A DNA stretch of 48,954 bases, from contig NZ_FUWU01000022.1 of NCBI RefSeq assembly GCF_900167415.1, forward strand, positions 1 through 48,954. Direction: 5' to 3'. Each line of letters opens with the position of its first letter. Position 1 is the stretch's first letter. The notes beneath the pieces are model-generated. The model had not been told where the DNA came from, searched no databases, and saw nothing but the letters and a program-made list of their open reading frames with translations. The position numbers and the translations under genes are program-made. The stretch is from Fibrobacter intestinalis (GTDB lineage Bacteria > Fibrobacterota > Fibrobacteria > Fibrobacterales > Fibrobacteraceae). Positions 1-7,266 of the stretch are shown here, in pieces.

Positions 1-38
1 ATTTTAGAAAACCTTGCAATATTTTCACAGGGTAGAAA

Positions 39-896
39 TCAGTTTTTCCCAATAGTTATGCGGGCTGGGCGGGATTTTAAGGGACGACTAAATATTTTAT
101 AGGCATATCGCGTGGAGTCTGTCTGTCGGTATGGTGGTGGGAATTTGGCAAGCTGTTGATAGTTTCTTGAGTTCAAATCCAACTTGCAGACGCCTAAATC
201 GTATGCGGAAACAAAGAATGTCCCGGAAATTTCTACAGCACTCAAAAATTGCAGGCCGTCTTCCTCTTCGTATTGATTCCAATTGGAATCCTTTTGGATG
301 GCGATAACGGTCGTGATGCGCTTTGCCGCTTCTTCAATGCTGTCCTTGTAGCCGGCCAGATTGACGACTAGGCGGTTAGAAGTCCTTCCGATGCCCATAA
401 CGTCGAACCATCCGCCAGCCCCCACTTCTTTTTTTAGCAACCTTTTCCAATTTTTTTCTTCTGGGGAATACTTCCAGATTTCCCCGGAACGGTAGGTTCC
501 CACGTAAAGTCCGCTGGAATCTGCGAAAACATTTTTTACATAGGCATCTGTCGGCGGCGCAATCGTGTTCCAGACCGAAGAGCCGATTTTCGAGATGAAA
601 ACCCTTGGCGAGAACGTGCGATAATTGGGCTTGCCTTTAACGGGAGACATCCAGTTATCCCTTATAATGAGCCAGTCTTTGGAATGTGTGACTTTCCGTA
701 GGCTTCCACCGCGCTCATTGTCGATGACGGGACTGAATCCCGCCGGCTGCCATCCGAAATTTTCGGAAAGTTCTTCTTCGCATGCTTCGCTGACCAAAAG
801 CTCCAAGGGAATCATCGGTCCTTTGCAGGGGTCTTCCGAATGTGTACTGCAGGCGATCACTGCGAAAGCGAAAAAGAAACTCAAATAAAATTTCAT
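39..896 (-). CDS. Predicted lipoprotein, propeller-like, function unknown
   Basis: A 285-residue protein beginning with a short hydrophobic signal that ends in a lipobox-like VIAC (Cys16), so it is probably lipid-anchored and exported. The body has repeated short segments resembling beta-propeller blades (for example around GLYVGTYRSGEIWKYSP and the later GTFFVSAYDLGVCKLDL), which suggests a partial propeller. I do not recognise a specific family. The last 20 or so residues are basic and do not look like a finished blade, so the C-terminus could be shortened. No good Shine-Dalgarno lies directly before the ATG; a five-codon ORF with a strong ribosome site sits just upstream (904-921). It stands alone, downstream of nothing on its strand in this window. 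Confidence 0.75.
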   Translation of the reverse strand: MKFYLSFFFAFAVIACSTHSEDPCKGPMIPLELLVSEACEEELSENFGWQPAGFSPVIDNERGGSLRKVTHSKDWLIIRDNWMSPVKGKPNYRTFSPRVFISKIGSSVWNTIAPPTDAYVKNVFADSSGLYVGTYRSGEIWKYSPEEKNWKRLLKKEVGAGGWFDVMGIGRTSNRLVVNLAGYKDSIEEAAKRITTVIAIQKDSNWNQYEEEDGLQFLSAVEISGTFFVSAYDLGVCKLDLNSRNYQQLAKFPPPYRQTDSTRYAYKIFSRPLKSRPARITIGKN

Positions 897-903
897 CTAG
901 AAC

Positions 904-921
904 TCATATAAATGTGTTCAT
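904..921 (-). other. Possible five-codon upstream ORF (MNTFI)
   Basis: On the minus strand an AGGAG (927-931) lies five bases before an ATG that opens a five-residue ORF, MNTFI, ending in TGA at 904-906. The lipoprotein ATG follows seven bases later and has no ribosome site of its own, so translation could be coupled or re-initiated. This is an inference from spacing only. Confidence 0.3.
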
Positions 922-931
922 TAAATCTCCT

Positions 932-1218
932 GTATTTTTTTAATGGTAAAAAATATTGTAATTGTGTCAATAACACGTGAGTTTTTCTAGTACAAAAAAA
1001 AAAGGCTTATGTGCAAAATTCCACCCGATTTGTTTGAAAGCTTTCTTCAACTTGAAAATGGAGAAATATTGCAACGGCGGTTCTGTTAAGAATTCAGACG
1101 GTAGCGGTTTTTATCTTTGGCGAGAGCTGCATTTCTGCGGGCTTAAAGTATTTAGCGGCTGAAGTTCGTGCCGTAGCGAAGCATTCCCACTTGTCCCTAA
1201 CCCCTTTCTTATACAAAA
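932..1218. other. Intergenic region without recognisable gene
   Basis: Between the lipoprotein and the trp terminator I see only short, AT-rich sequence and ORFs with no family resemblance. The promoter for the lipoprotein should lie here, but I cannot place it with confidence. Confidence 0.4.
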
Positions 1219-1242
1219 ACTCCCCGGAAAATTCCGAGGAGT
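1219..1242 (-). terminator. Terminator of trpBA
   Basis: Read leftwards, a hairpin with GC-rich arms (ACTCCTCGG against CCGGGGAGT) and an AATTTT-type loop is followed by TTTTTG. It lies about 37 bases downstream of the trpA stop codon and fits an intrinsic terminator for the trpBA transcript. Confidence 0.8.
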
Positions 1243-1278
1243 TCTAAAAATTTCGGTCAGATTTAGGCCATTTAAGGT

Positions 1279-2031
1279 TCAGAGTCCGCAGAGTTCGCGG
1301 GCTTTCGCCTCGACCGCTTCGGAAAGCGCTTTTTCATCGTGGGCGTATTTTTTGATCAGCCTGACGAAAACGGATCCGGCGATGACTGCTTCGACGGAAT
1401 TTGCGATGGCTTTCGACTGTTCGCCTGTGGAAATTCCGAAGCCGCCGTACACCGCGGAACCTCCCTCCCGCACCTTGGATATGAACTGGAGGGTTTCATC
1501 ATCGATGACCGTCGTCGTTCCCGTGATGCCGACGCGGAGCGATGCGTAGATGTGCGGAAAACCCGCATGCGCCATTTGGGAAAGTCTCGCCTCGTCCATG
1601 CTGGGACTTGCCACGGGAATGTTCTCCATCCCGTATTTTTTACAAGCGGCGGTCAGTCCTTCGTCGTGGTCGAATGGCAGGTCGGGGATGATCATGCCGC
1701 GGACCCCCGCTTCGCTCGCACGCTTGCAAAAATTTTCGACTCCCGGCGTATAGACCAAAGAGGCGTAACTCATCAGGTAAATGGTCGTTTGCGGAAAAGC
1801 TTTGTGTATTTTGGCGATGAAGGCGAGGCCGTCGCTGACGCGGTAATGGCGACTTAGAACTTCGGTGCAGGCTTCCTGAATTGCCGGACCGTCTGCGGAA
1901 GGATCGCTAAACGCCAACTGAATTTCCAGAATATCGGCACCGCCCTTGACCATGGCCGAAGCCGCTTGAAAAGAGATTTCGTCTGTCGGGTAACCAGCGA
2001 CCAGATGACTCATCAATTTGATTTTAGGCAT
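1279..2031 (-). CDS. trpA: Tryptophan synthase alpha subunit
   Basis: TrpA (250 residues, slightly shorter than the usual ~265) cleaves indole-3-glycerol phosphate to indole and glyceraldehyde-3-phosphate; indole is channelled to TrpB. The TIM-barrel signatures are present: the catalytic Glu in ILEIQLAFSDP and the catalytic Asp in SDPSADGP, then GVRGMIIPDLPFD and the phosphate-binding GFGIS near the C-terminus. IQLAFSDPSADGP replaces the more common IELGVPFSDPLADGP. The start overlaps the end of trpB by 8 bp, so the two are translationally coupled in a two-gene operon. The other trp genes are not in this window. Regulation is probably by the attenuator ahead of trpB. Confidence 0.96.
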   Translation of the reverse strand: MPKIKLMSHLVAGYPTDEISFQAASAMVKGGADILEIQLAFSDPSADGPAIQEACTEVLSRHYRVSDGLAFIAKIHKAFPQTTIYLMSYASLVYTPGVENFCKRASEAGVRGMIIPDLPFDHDEGLTAACKKYGMENIPVASPSMDEARLSQMAHAGFPHIYASLRVGITGTTTVIDDETLQFISKVREGGSAVYGGFGISTGEQSKAIANSVEAVIAGSVFVRLIKKYAHDEKALSEAVEAKARELCGL

Positions 2032-3301
2032 TGGCTGTTTCTCCTAGTAATTTGGCGTTGTGAATATCCTTTTGTTCGTTGAGACGCTGCAATTCGCTTT
2101 GCAGGAAACGTTTCCATTCCTCCGGTCGGAATTCCGGGCTGGTAATGAAAACGTCCTTGTCCCCGCGCCCCGACATATTGATGACGATGGCTTTGTCTTG
2201 CGGAAATTCCTTGGCGATTTTCATGGCTGCCGCACCGGCGTGCGCGCTTTCCAAGGCAAAAAGAACGCCTTCGTTTTGCGCAAAAAAACGGACGGCTTCC
2301 AGAGCTTCTTTATCCGTCGCGCTGACAAATTCAATGCGCCCGCTTTCTCCCAAAGCAGCCAGTTGCGGTCCGATTCCGATATAGTCGAGTCCTGCGCTGA
2401 TGGAACGCGTCGGCAAGGAGTTCCCGTCTTCATCGACAAGAAAACGACTTTTATATCCTTGAATAATGGATTCTCTGCTGGCATTTCCCAGCATGCGGCA
2501 GGCATTTTCACCGATTTTCGGACCGATTCCGCCCGCTTCGACGCCGATGAGGCGGGGCGATTTTTGCTGGAGAAAAGGACTGAAAAAACCGATGGAGTTG
2601 GAACCGCCGCCGACACAGGCTATCATGGCTGCGACATCGATATTCCGTTCTTCGCATTGCGCTTTGACTTCTTCCCCGATAATGGATTGAAAGGACCGGA
2701 CAATATCGGGAAAGGGGGCAGGGCCTAAAGCAGAACCCAGAACGTAATGCGTGGAATCGGGATTGCTCGCCCAGTCGCGCATCGCTTCATTGACGGCGTC
2801 TTTTAAGGTGCGCGAACCGCTTGTCACCGAACGTACCTTGGCGCCATAAAGTTCCATAGCGGCGACATTGGGCTGCTGGCGACGAACATCGACTTCGCCC
2901 ATATACACGGTGCAATCCAAGCCGAGTTTAGCGCACGCCGCGGCGGTCGCAACGCCGTGTTGCCCGGCTCCGGTTTCGGCGATAATCCGTTTTTTTCCCA
3001 TGTATTTGGCTAAAAGGACCTGGCCTATCGCATTGTTTATTTTGTGGGCACCCGTATTCGCCAAGCCTTCGAGTTTGATGTAAATCTGCGCGCCGCCCAG
3101 GTGTTCTGTCGCTCGAGGGGCAAAAAGCAGCGGGGTTTCCCTGCCGATGTAATCTCTCCGGATTTCTTGCAATTCCGCAGAAAATTTCGGGTCGCGGGAA
3201 AAATGCCGAAACGCTTCTTCCAATTCGTCCAGAGGGCGCTTCAAAACTTCGGCGACGTATTTGCCGCCGAAGCGGTCGAAAAAGCCATGATTGCTGTTCA
3301 T
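2024..3301 (-). CDS. trpB: Tryptophan synthase beta subunit
   Basis: TrpB (425 residues) is the PLP enzyme that condenses indole with L-serine to give L-tryptophan. The PLP lysine lies in AHKINNAIGQ, the substrate loop in ETGAGQHGVATA and the phosphate-binding glycine loop in CVGGGSNSIGFF. Length and motifs fit the standard TrpB1 type that works with TrpA. An AAAGGA ribosome site lies five bases before the ATG. It is the first structural gene after the leader peptide and attenuator (3316-3433) and overlaps trpA by 8 bp. Confidence 0.97.
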   Translation of the reverse strand: MNSNHGFFDRFGGKYVAEVLKRPLDELEEAFRHFSRDPKFSAELQEIRRDYIGRETPLLFAPRATEHLGGAQIYIKLEGLANTGAHKINNAIGQVLLAKYMGKKRIIAETGAGQHGVATAAACAKLGLDCTVYMGEVDVRRQQPNVAAMELYGAKVRSVTSGSRTLKDAVNEAMRDWASNPDSTHYVLGSALGPAPFPDIVRSFQSIIGEEVKAQCEERNIDVAAMIACVGGGSNSIGFFSPFLQQKSPRLIGVEAGGIGPKIGENACRMLGNASRESIIQGYKSRFLVDEDGNSLPTRSISAGLDYIGIGPQLAALGESGRIEFVSATDKEALEAVRFFAQNEGVLFALESAHAGAAAMKIAKEFPQDKAIVINMSGRGDKDVFITSPEFRPEEWKRFLQSELQRLNEQKDIHNAKLLGETANA

Positions 3302-3315
3302 ATTCTTCCTTTACA

Positions 3316-3397
3316 AAAAGAAAAAGACCTTCCGAATACGTCCGGAAGGTCCTTAAAACCAGTGAAAAACACAAAAACCGGACTTATGTCAAGCCCG
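3316..3397 (-). promoter_or_regulatory. trp attenuator (competing hairpins and terminator)
   Basis: On the minus strand three helices can compete. Helix 1:2 pairs CGGGCTT (3397-3391, inside the leader ORF just after the Trp codons) with AAGTCCG (3385-3379), seven pairs including one G-U, five-base loop. The antiterminator could pair AAGTCC with GGACCTT (3352-3346, one bulge) or GTCCGG (3383-3378) with CCGGAC (3345-3340). The terminator pairs GACCTTCCG (3351-3343) with CGGAAGGTC (3334-3326), nine perfect pairs, followed by TTTTTCTTTTT, and ends 24 bases before the trpB ATG. A ribosome stalled at the Trp codons would cover CGGGCTT and free the antiterminator arm. This is the classical trp attenuation logic; folding was done by eye. 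Confidence 0.85.
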
Positions 3398-3433
3398 ACG
3401 CCACCAGCAGTTGGTGTTTCTTGTGTTTTGCAT
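3389..3433 (-). CDS. trpL: trp leader peptide (MQNTRNTNCWWRRA)
   Basis: A 14-residue ORF on the trpB strand with two adjacent Trp codons (TGG TGG, 3401-3406) near its end, stopping at TGA 38 bases before the attenuator terminator begins. It is followed by Arg-Arg-Ala, like the WW/WWR arrangement of known trp leaders. It has no Shine-Dalgarno; its ATG lies six bases after the -10 hexamer TATTTT, so it would be read from a leaderless mRNA. Two Trp codons in 14, exactly where attenuation needs them, make chance unlikely. Its role would be to sense charged tRNA-Trp, not to act as a peptide. Confidence 0.85.
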   Translation of the reverse strand: MQNTRNTNCWWRRA

Positions 3434-3439
3434 GACGCA

Positions 3440-3468
3440 AAAATAGACATTGCAAAAAAAATTGGCAA
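3440..3468 (-). promoter_or_regulatory. Promoter of trpL-trpBA
   Basis: Minus-strand TTGCCA (3468-3463), 17 bp, then TATTTT (3445-3440), extended to TATTTTTG. This matches both a sigma70 -35/-10 pair and the FCB-type TAnnTTTG box. Transcription should begin at or next to the leader ATG (3433). It interdigitates with the mnmG promoter on the other strand. Confidence 0.65.
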
Positions 3469-3477
3469 GGGTATTTT
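3450..3477 (+). promoter_or_regulatory. Probable promoter of mnmG
   Basis: Plus-strand TTGCAA (3450-3455), 16 bp, TATTTT (3472-3477), which would start RNA near 3484, about 28 bases before the mnmG ATG. Each of its boxes lies within the body of the opposing trp promoter, so the two probably cannot be occupied together. Confidence 0.5.
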
Positions 3478-3511
3478 CTAAATTGGCGTTTCAAAAAAAA
3501 GAAGGCTCGTG

Positions 3512-5371
3512 ATGAGTGCAATTCTTGAACAGTTTGATGTAGTTGTGATTGGCGGCGGACACGCCGGAATCGAAGCGGCGCACGCGGCGTGGAAAATCGG
3601 CGTGAAAACGGCCATGGTGACGATGGATTTGAATGCCATCGGCAGAATGTCCTGCAATCCAGCAGTGGGCGGTGTAAGCAAAGGGCAAATTGTCCGCGAC
3701 ATCGACGCATTAGGCGGGCTGATGGGAATTTTGACGGACAAGGCGGGCATCCAGTTCCGGATGCTGAATCAGAGCAAGGGACCCGCCGTATGGGGACCGC
3801 GAGCGCAATGCGATTTGAAAAAATACAGCGAATGCGCACGGGAAGCTTTGGAAAGTTGCGTCGGACTCCATCTGATTCCCGGGGAACTCGCAGCCTTTGA
3901 AAAAAATGCCGATGGAAATTTTGAACTGACCCTTTTAAATGGAGCGCGCTACGAAACCCGAACGCTGATAATCACCAGCGGCACTTTTCTGGCGTCCAAA
4001 ATGTTTACCGGTCTCGAAACGAGTATCGGCGGGCGCGTGGGGGAACCCAGCGCGGACGCGCTTTCAAAGTCCATTCAGGCAAACGGGTTGCAGCTTCGGC
4101 GATTGAAAACGGGAACGCCCAGCCGTCTAGATCCTTCGACTATTCATTTTGAAGAATGCGAAGTCCAGCCGGGGGACGCAAATCCCTGGCCGATGAGCGA
4201 CCGGCATGCGGAAGCGATTGACAATGGCAACGTCTGCTGGATTACGCGGACGAACTTGAAAACGCACGAGATTCTGCGTTCGGGCTTCAAGGACAGCCCG
4301 ATGTTTTCCGGTCGCATTCAAGGGAAGGGGCCGCGCTATTGCCCGAGCATCGAAGACAAAATCAATCGATTTGGCGACAAGGACGGGCACCAGCTTTTTA
4401 TGGAACCTGAAACCAAGGACGTTTCCCGCATTTATTTGAATGGATTCAGTTCGAGCCTGCCGGCGGACGTGCAGTTGAAAGCCTTGCACACCATTCCGGG
4501 ACTTTCGGAAGTGCGGGTCATGCAGATCGGCTATGCGGTGGAATACGACAGCATCGATGCCACGCAGCTTTATCCGACTTTTGAGTGCAAGCGGCTTTCG
4601 GGTTTGTATTTTGCGGGGCAGGTCTGTGGCACGAGCGGCTATGAAGAAGCGGCGGGGCAAGGAATTGTCGCAGGAATCAATGCGGCACTTAAATGCCAAA
4701 ATGCGGAACCCTTTATTTTGGGGCGTTCGGAAAGCTACATCGGCGTGATGGCGGACGACCTTTCGCATTTCCTTTTGGACGAACCTTACCGGATGTTCAC
4801 CAGCCGTGCGGAATACCGACTTTTTTTGCGCTCGGACAACGCCGACTCTCGCCTAAAGGAAAAAGCGCGTAGTCTGGGCATGATAACCGACGCCGACTAT
4901 GGAGCCTGGACCCTTCGGAAACAGGAAATGGAACGGGTGAAAAAATCCTTGGCGGAAACGAATGTCTCGGCTGCGGAAATCAATCCGTTTCTGGAATCGT
5001 TCGGCGAAGCGCCCGTTCGGGAATCCGTGCGGCTGAACACGATTCTGCGTCGGCCCAAAATCGACCCCGAAGCGTTTTTTCAAAAATTCGTTCCGGACAA
5101 TAAGCTCATTCGCCGCGATTTGTGGAATCTTTTTGCCGAAGAAGCCTATGCGGGATTTTTTGCCCGCCAGGAAAAGGAAATCGAGCATGAAAAGAAAATG
5201 GACCGGATCAAATTGCAGCCGGACATGGACTATAGCCGGATTTCCGCCCTTTCCATCGAAAGCCGCCAACGACTCGCCAACGCCAGACCGCTTACCGTCG
5301 GTAGCGCATCCCGTATTCCCGGCATTCGTCCCTCCGACGTGATGGTTCTTGCGCACTGGGCCGAAAAGTAA
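3512..5371 (+). CDS. mnmG: tRNA uridine-5-carboxymethylaminomethyl modification enzyme MnmG (GidA)
   Basis: MnmG (619 residues, family ~620-630) works with the GTPase MnmE to install the (carboxymethyl)aminomethyl group at U34 of several tRNAs, using FAD and a methylene-folate. The FAD-binding VVIGGGHAGIEAA is at the N-terminus; the conserved Cys of RMSCNPAVGG and that of GPRYCPSIEDK correspond to the two functional cysteines of the family; GTSGYEEAAGQG and RAEYRLFLRSDNAD are also typical. GTG (3509) and ATG (3512) are adjacent; I choose the ATG, six bases after GAAGG. It is divergent from the trp operon. Confidence 0.96.
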   Translation: MSAILEQFDVVVIGGGHAGIEAAHAAWKIGVKTAMVTMDLNAIGRMSCNPAVGGVSKGQIVRDIDALGGLMGILTDKAGIQFRMLNQSKGPAVWGPRAQCDLKKYSECAREALESCVGLHLIPGELAAFEKNADGNFELTLLNGARYETRTLIITSGTFLASKMFTGLETSIGGRVGEPSADALSKSIQANGLQLRRLKTGTPSRLDPSTIHFEECEVQPGDANPWPMSDRHAEAIDNGNVCWITRTNLKTHEILRSGFKDSPMFSGRIQGKGPRYCPSIEDKINRFGDKDGHQLFMEPETKDVSRIYLNGFSSSLPADVQLKALHTIPGLSEVRVMQIGYAVEYDSIDATQLYPTFECKRLSGLYFAGQVCGTSGYEEAAGQGIVAGINAALKCQNAEPFILGRSESYIGVMADDLSHFLLDEPYRMFTSRAEYRLFLRSDNADSRLKEKARSLGMITDADYGAWTLRKQEMERVKKSLAETNVSAAEINPFLESFGEAPVRESVRLNTILRRPKIDPEAFFQKFVPDNKLIRRDLWNLFAEEAYAGFFARQEKEIEHEKKMDRIKLQPDMDYSRISALSIESRQRLANARPLTVGSASRIPGIRPSDVMVLAHWAEK

Positions 5372-5496
5372 ATTTTTGGCAGAATCGAAGCCTGATTCCC
5401 GCTTGAAAACTCCCGCCATTGTCTATGGACAACAGAGACGATTATTTTTAGCGGCGCATCCCTTCTTTGGATGTATATTTCTTTTAGGTGAATGGG

Positions 5497-7170
5497 ATGA
5501 TACGTCAAAAATATGATAATCTGCTCTGGATTCTGCTGGCGATACTGGCCGCTTTTTTCACTTTGAGCTGTTCGGATGACCGGACATCGCTGGGAAATAG
5601 CGCAGAATCTGGAAATCCGGAAATTGCGGGCGTTCTGTATTTTGCCGACGGCTCGTTTGCCGCGCGCATTCGCGTCCGGGTCGTTCCCGATGATTTTTCC
5701 GTATGGAGCGATTCTGTCGATTCCCTTTGGACGACTTGGACGGATTCCTTGGGCCGTTTTGAATTTTCAACCCTCCCTTCCGAAATTTTTACGCTGGAAG
5801 CCGAGGATTCCCTTTCGGGAATGCAGCTGGTGCAGATGGGCATATCGAAAGATTCGGAAAGGGAAAATATCAAAGGCTACTTGGAAAATACGGGAAGCGT
5901 CCGCTTGGGTGCAGAAAATTTTGCAGACGGCACGACCGGAGTGGTCTATGTGCCGGGAACGACGATTCTTCGCCCGGTGACGGTGGAACTGGGCAATATC
6001 TTTGTGGATTCTCTGCCTGCGGACTCCCTTTGCCCGCTGATTTTCCGTTCGGATTCTGGGGATTCTCTGGAGGTAAACGAACCTGTTCTGGTTGTCGCTG
6101 ACTCTGTCACAAGCGTGCAATCCCATTCCGTTTCGTTGCGTTTCCGCATTCCGCTCGACATGACCTCTTCGGGAATCGCCCTGGACGAAGACTTGCGCAA
6201 TTTCCCGTTGGAAATTCGCCTGGATTCTTCGGACTACGATTTCCGCGGACTGGAGCGACTTCAAGGCGCGTGGAATGCCGTGCTTTGCGGCGATACCCTT
6301 CCGCTTTCGCTATCTTATGCCGATTCGGAAAAAGGAATTTTCGCCTTTTGGACTCGGATTGCCAAATTGCGGACGAACGCAAAAGATACGCTCTTCCTGT
6401 CGTTTGAAGAAAATACAGAAGCATCGCTTCAATCGCAGGGAAATGTCTTTTCGGACGGTTTTATCGCCGCTTGGCATTTTGATGAAGGGGATTCGACGGC
6501 AAGAGACGCTACGGGAAACGGTTTTGACGGCATTCCCGAAGATCTGTCCGTTGCCGACGAGGCGGTTGCCGGCGGAGCGCTTTATTACGACGGCAGTCAA
6601 GGGGCCGTGACCATTCCGAATTCGGCGACCGGCGCTTTGGATTTGACTCTCCAGACTTCGGTCACTTTTTCCGTCTGGGTTAAAATGGAAGGGCTGGACC
6701 GTTCGCGCGTTGTTTTTGGAAAGGGAGCTTCTCAATATCACTTGATGTATTTGGCGGGAACAAACGAGTCCAGCTGGCTGTACGAAATCTTCACCGACGA
6801 GATTCTGGATTCCTCCAGCAATTCCGCAAGATACTGGTATATGGACTCCTCGAAGGCTTCCGAAGAATGGACGCATCTGGCGGTGGTCCAAGATTCGAGC
6901 GGAGCGGCCCTGTATGTAAACGGGGAAGTCGCCGCCTCTTCGCCGCGGATAGGAACAAGTACGACCGTGCGTACGACGGACAGCCTTTTTGTCATCGGCA
7001 AATTGATTTACCCGGCGGATGATCCGACGGATTTGGTGACGCATTATTTCAAAGGAGTCATCGACGAATTTCACGTTAGCCGCAATGCGCGATCCTCCGC
7101 CTGGATTTTAACGACTTATCAAAACCAGAATCCCCAAAAGCGCTGGCCGGTTCCCGAATTTATCGATTAA
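5497..7170 (+). CDS. Lipoprotein with DUF2341-like and LamG domains
   Basis: A 557-residue protein with a hydrophobic N-terminus ending in LSC (Cys25), so probably a surface lipoprotein; the following SAESGNPEIAG and a carboxypeptidase-regulatory-like beta domain (around residues 40-130) are followed by a DUF2341-like segment (about 235-320) and a concanavalin-type LamG domain (about 350-545, with AAWHFDEGDS and GVIDEFHVSRNARS). LamG domains usually bind glycans, so a role in attachment to plant polysaccharide is plausible but not shown. ATG 5497 follows AGGTG by six bases; a GTG at 5488 is the alternative. Its LamG domain shares 242 identical base pairs with the truncated gene at the right edge of the window. 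It precedes the pectin cluster on the same strand. Confidence 0.8.
   Translation: MIRQKYDNLLWILLAILAAFFTLSCSDDRTSLGNSAESGNPEIAGVLYFADGSFAARIRVRVVPDDFSVWSDSVDSLWTTWTDSLGRFEFSTLPSEIFTLEAEDSLSGMQLVQMGISKDSERENIKGYLENTGSVRLGAENFADGTTGVVYVPGTTILRPVTVELGNIFVDSLPADSLCPLIFRSDSGDSLEVNEPVLVVADSVTSVQSHSVSLRFRIPLDMTSSGIALDEDLRNFPLEIRLDSSDYDFRGLERLQGAWNAVLCGDTLPLSLSYADSEKGIFAFWTRIAKLRTNAKDTLFLSFEENTEASLQSQGNVFSDGFIAAWHFDEGDSTARDATGNGFDGIPEDLSVADEAVAGGALYYDGSQGAVTIPNSATGALDLTLQTSVTFSVWVKMEGLDRSRVVFGKGASQYHLMYLAGTNESSWLYEIFTDEILDSSSNSARYWYMDSSKASEEWTHLAVVQDSSGAALYVNGEVAASSPRIGTSTTVRTTDSLFVIGKLIYPADDPTDLVTHYFKGVIDEFHVSRNARSSAWILTTYQNQNPQKRWPVPEFID
6607..6848 (+). repeat. Inverted long identical repeat, copy 1 (within LamG gene)
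   Basis: Every one of these 242 bases matches the reverse complement of 48713-48954. Downstream of 6848 the similarity drops abruptly to an interrupted match. The left boundary cannot be seen because copy 2 runs off the window. Confidence 0.95.
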
Positions 7171-7199
7171 GGGAAATTTACAAACGTTGTCCGTGGACT

Positions 7200-7214
7200 G
7201 CGGTTTTAAACCGC
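7200..7214. other. Short perfect palindrome between LamG and PL11 genes
   Basis: GCGGTTTTAAACCGC, a 15-base palindromic sequence 52 bases before the PL11 start. It is not followed by a U-tract, so it is a weak terminator at best; it could be an operator. Confidence 0.3.
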
Positions 7215-7266
7215 TGAAAATAGAATTCTCCAACGGGAGGGTATTTTATTAGAAAAAGGAGTTTCC

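Noticed and set aside
977-1162. 61-codon plus-strand ORF
   Set aside because: It begins without a ribosome site, has low-complexity Lys/Phe-rich composition and no recognisable domain.
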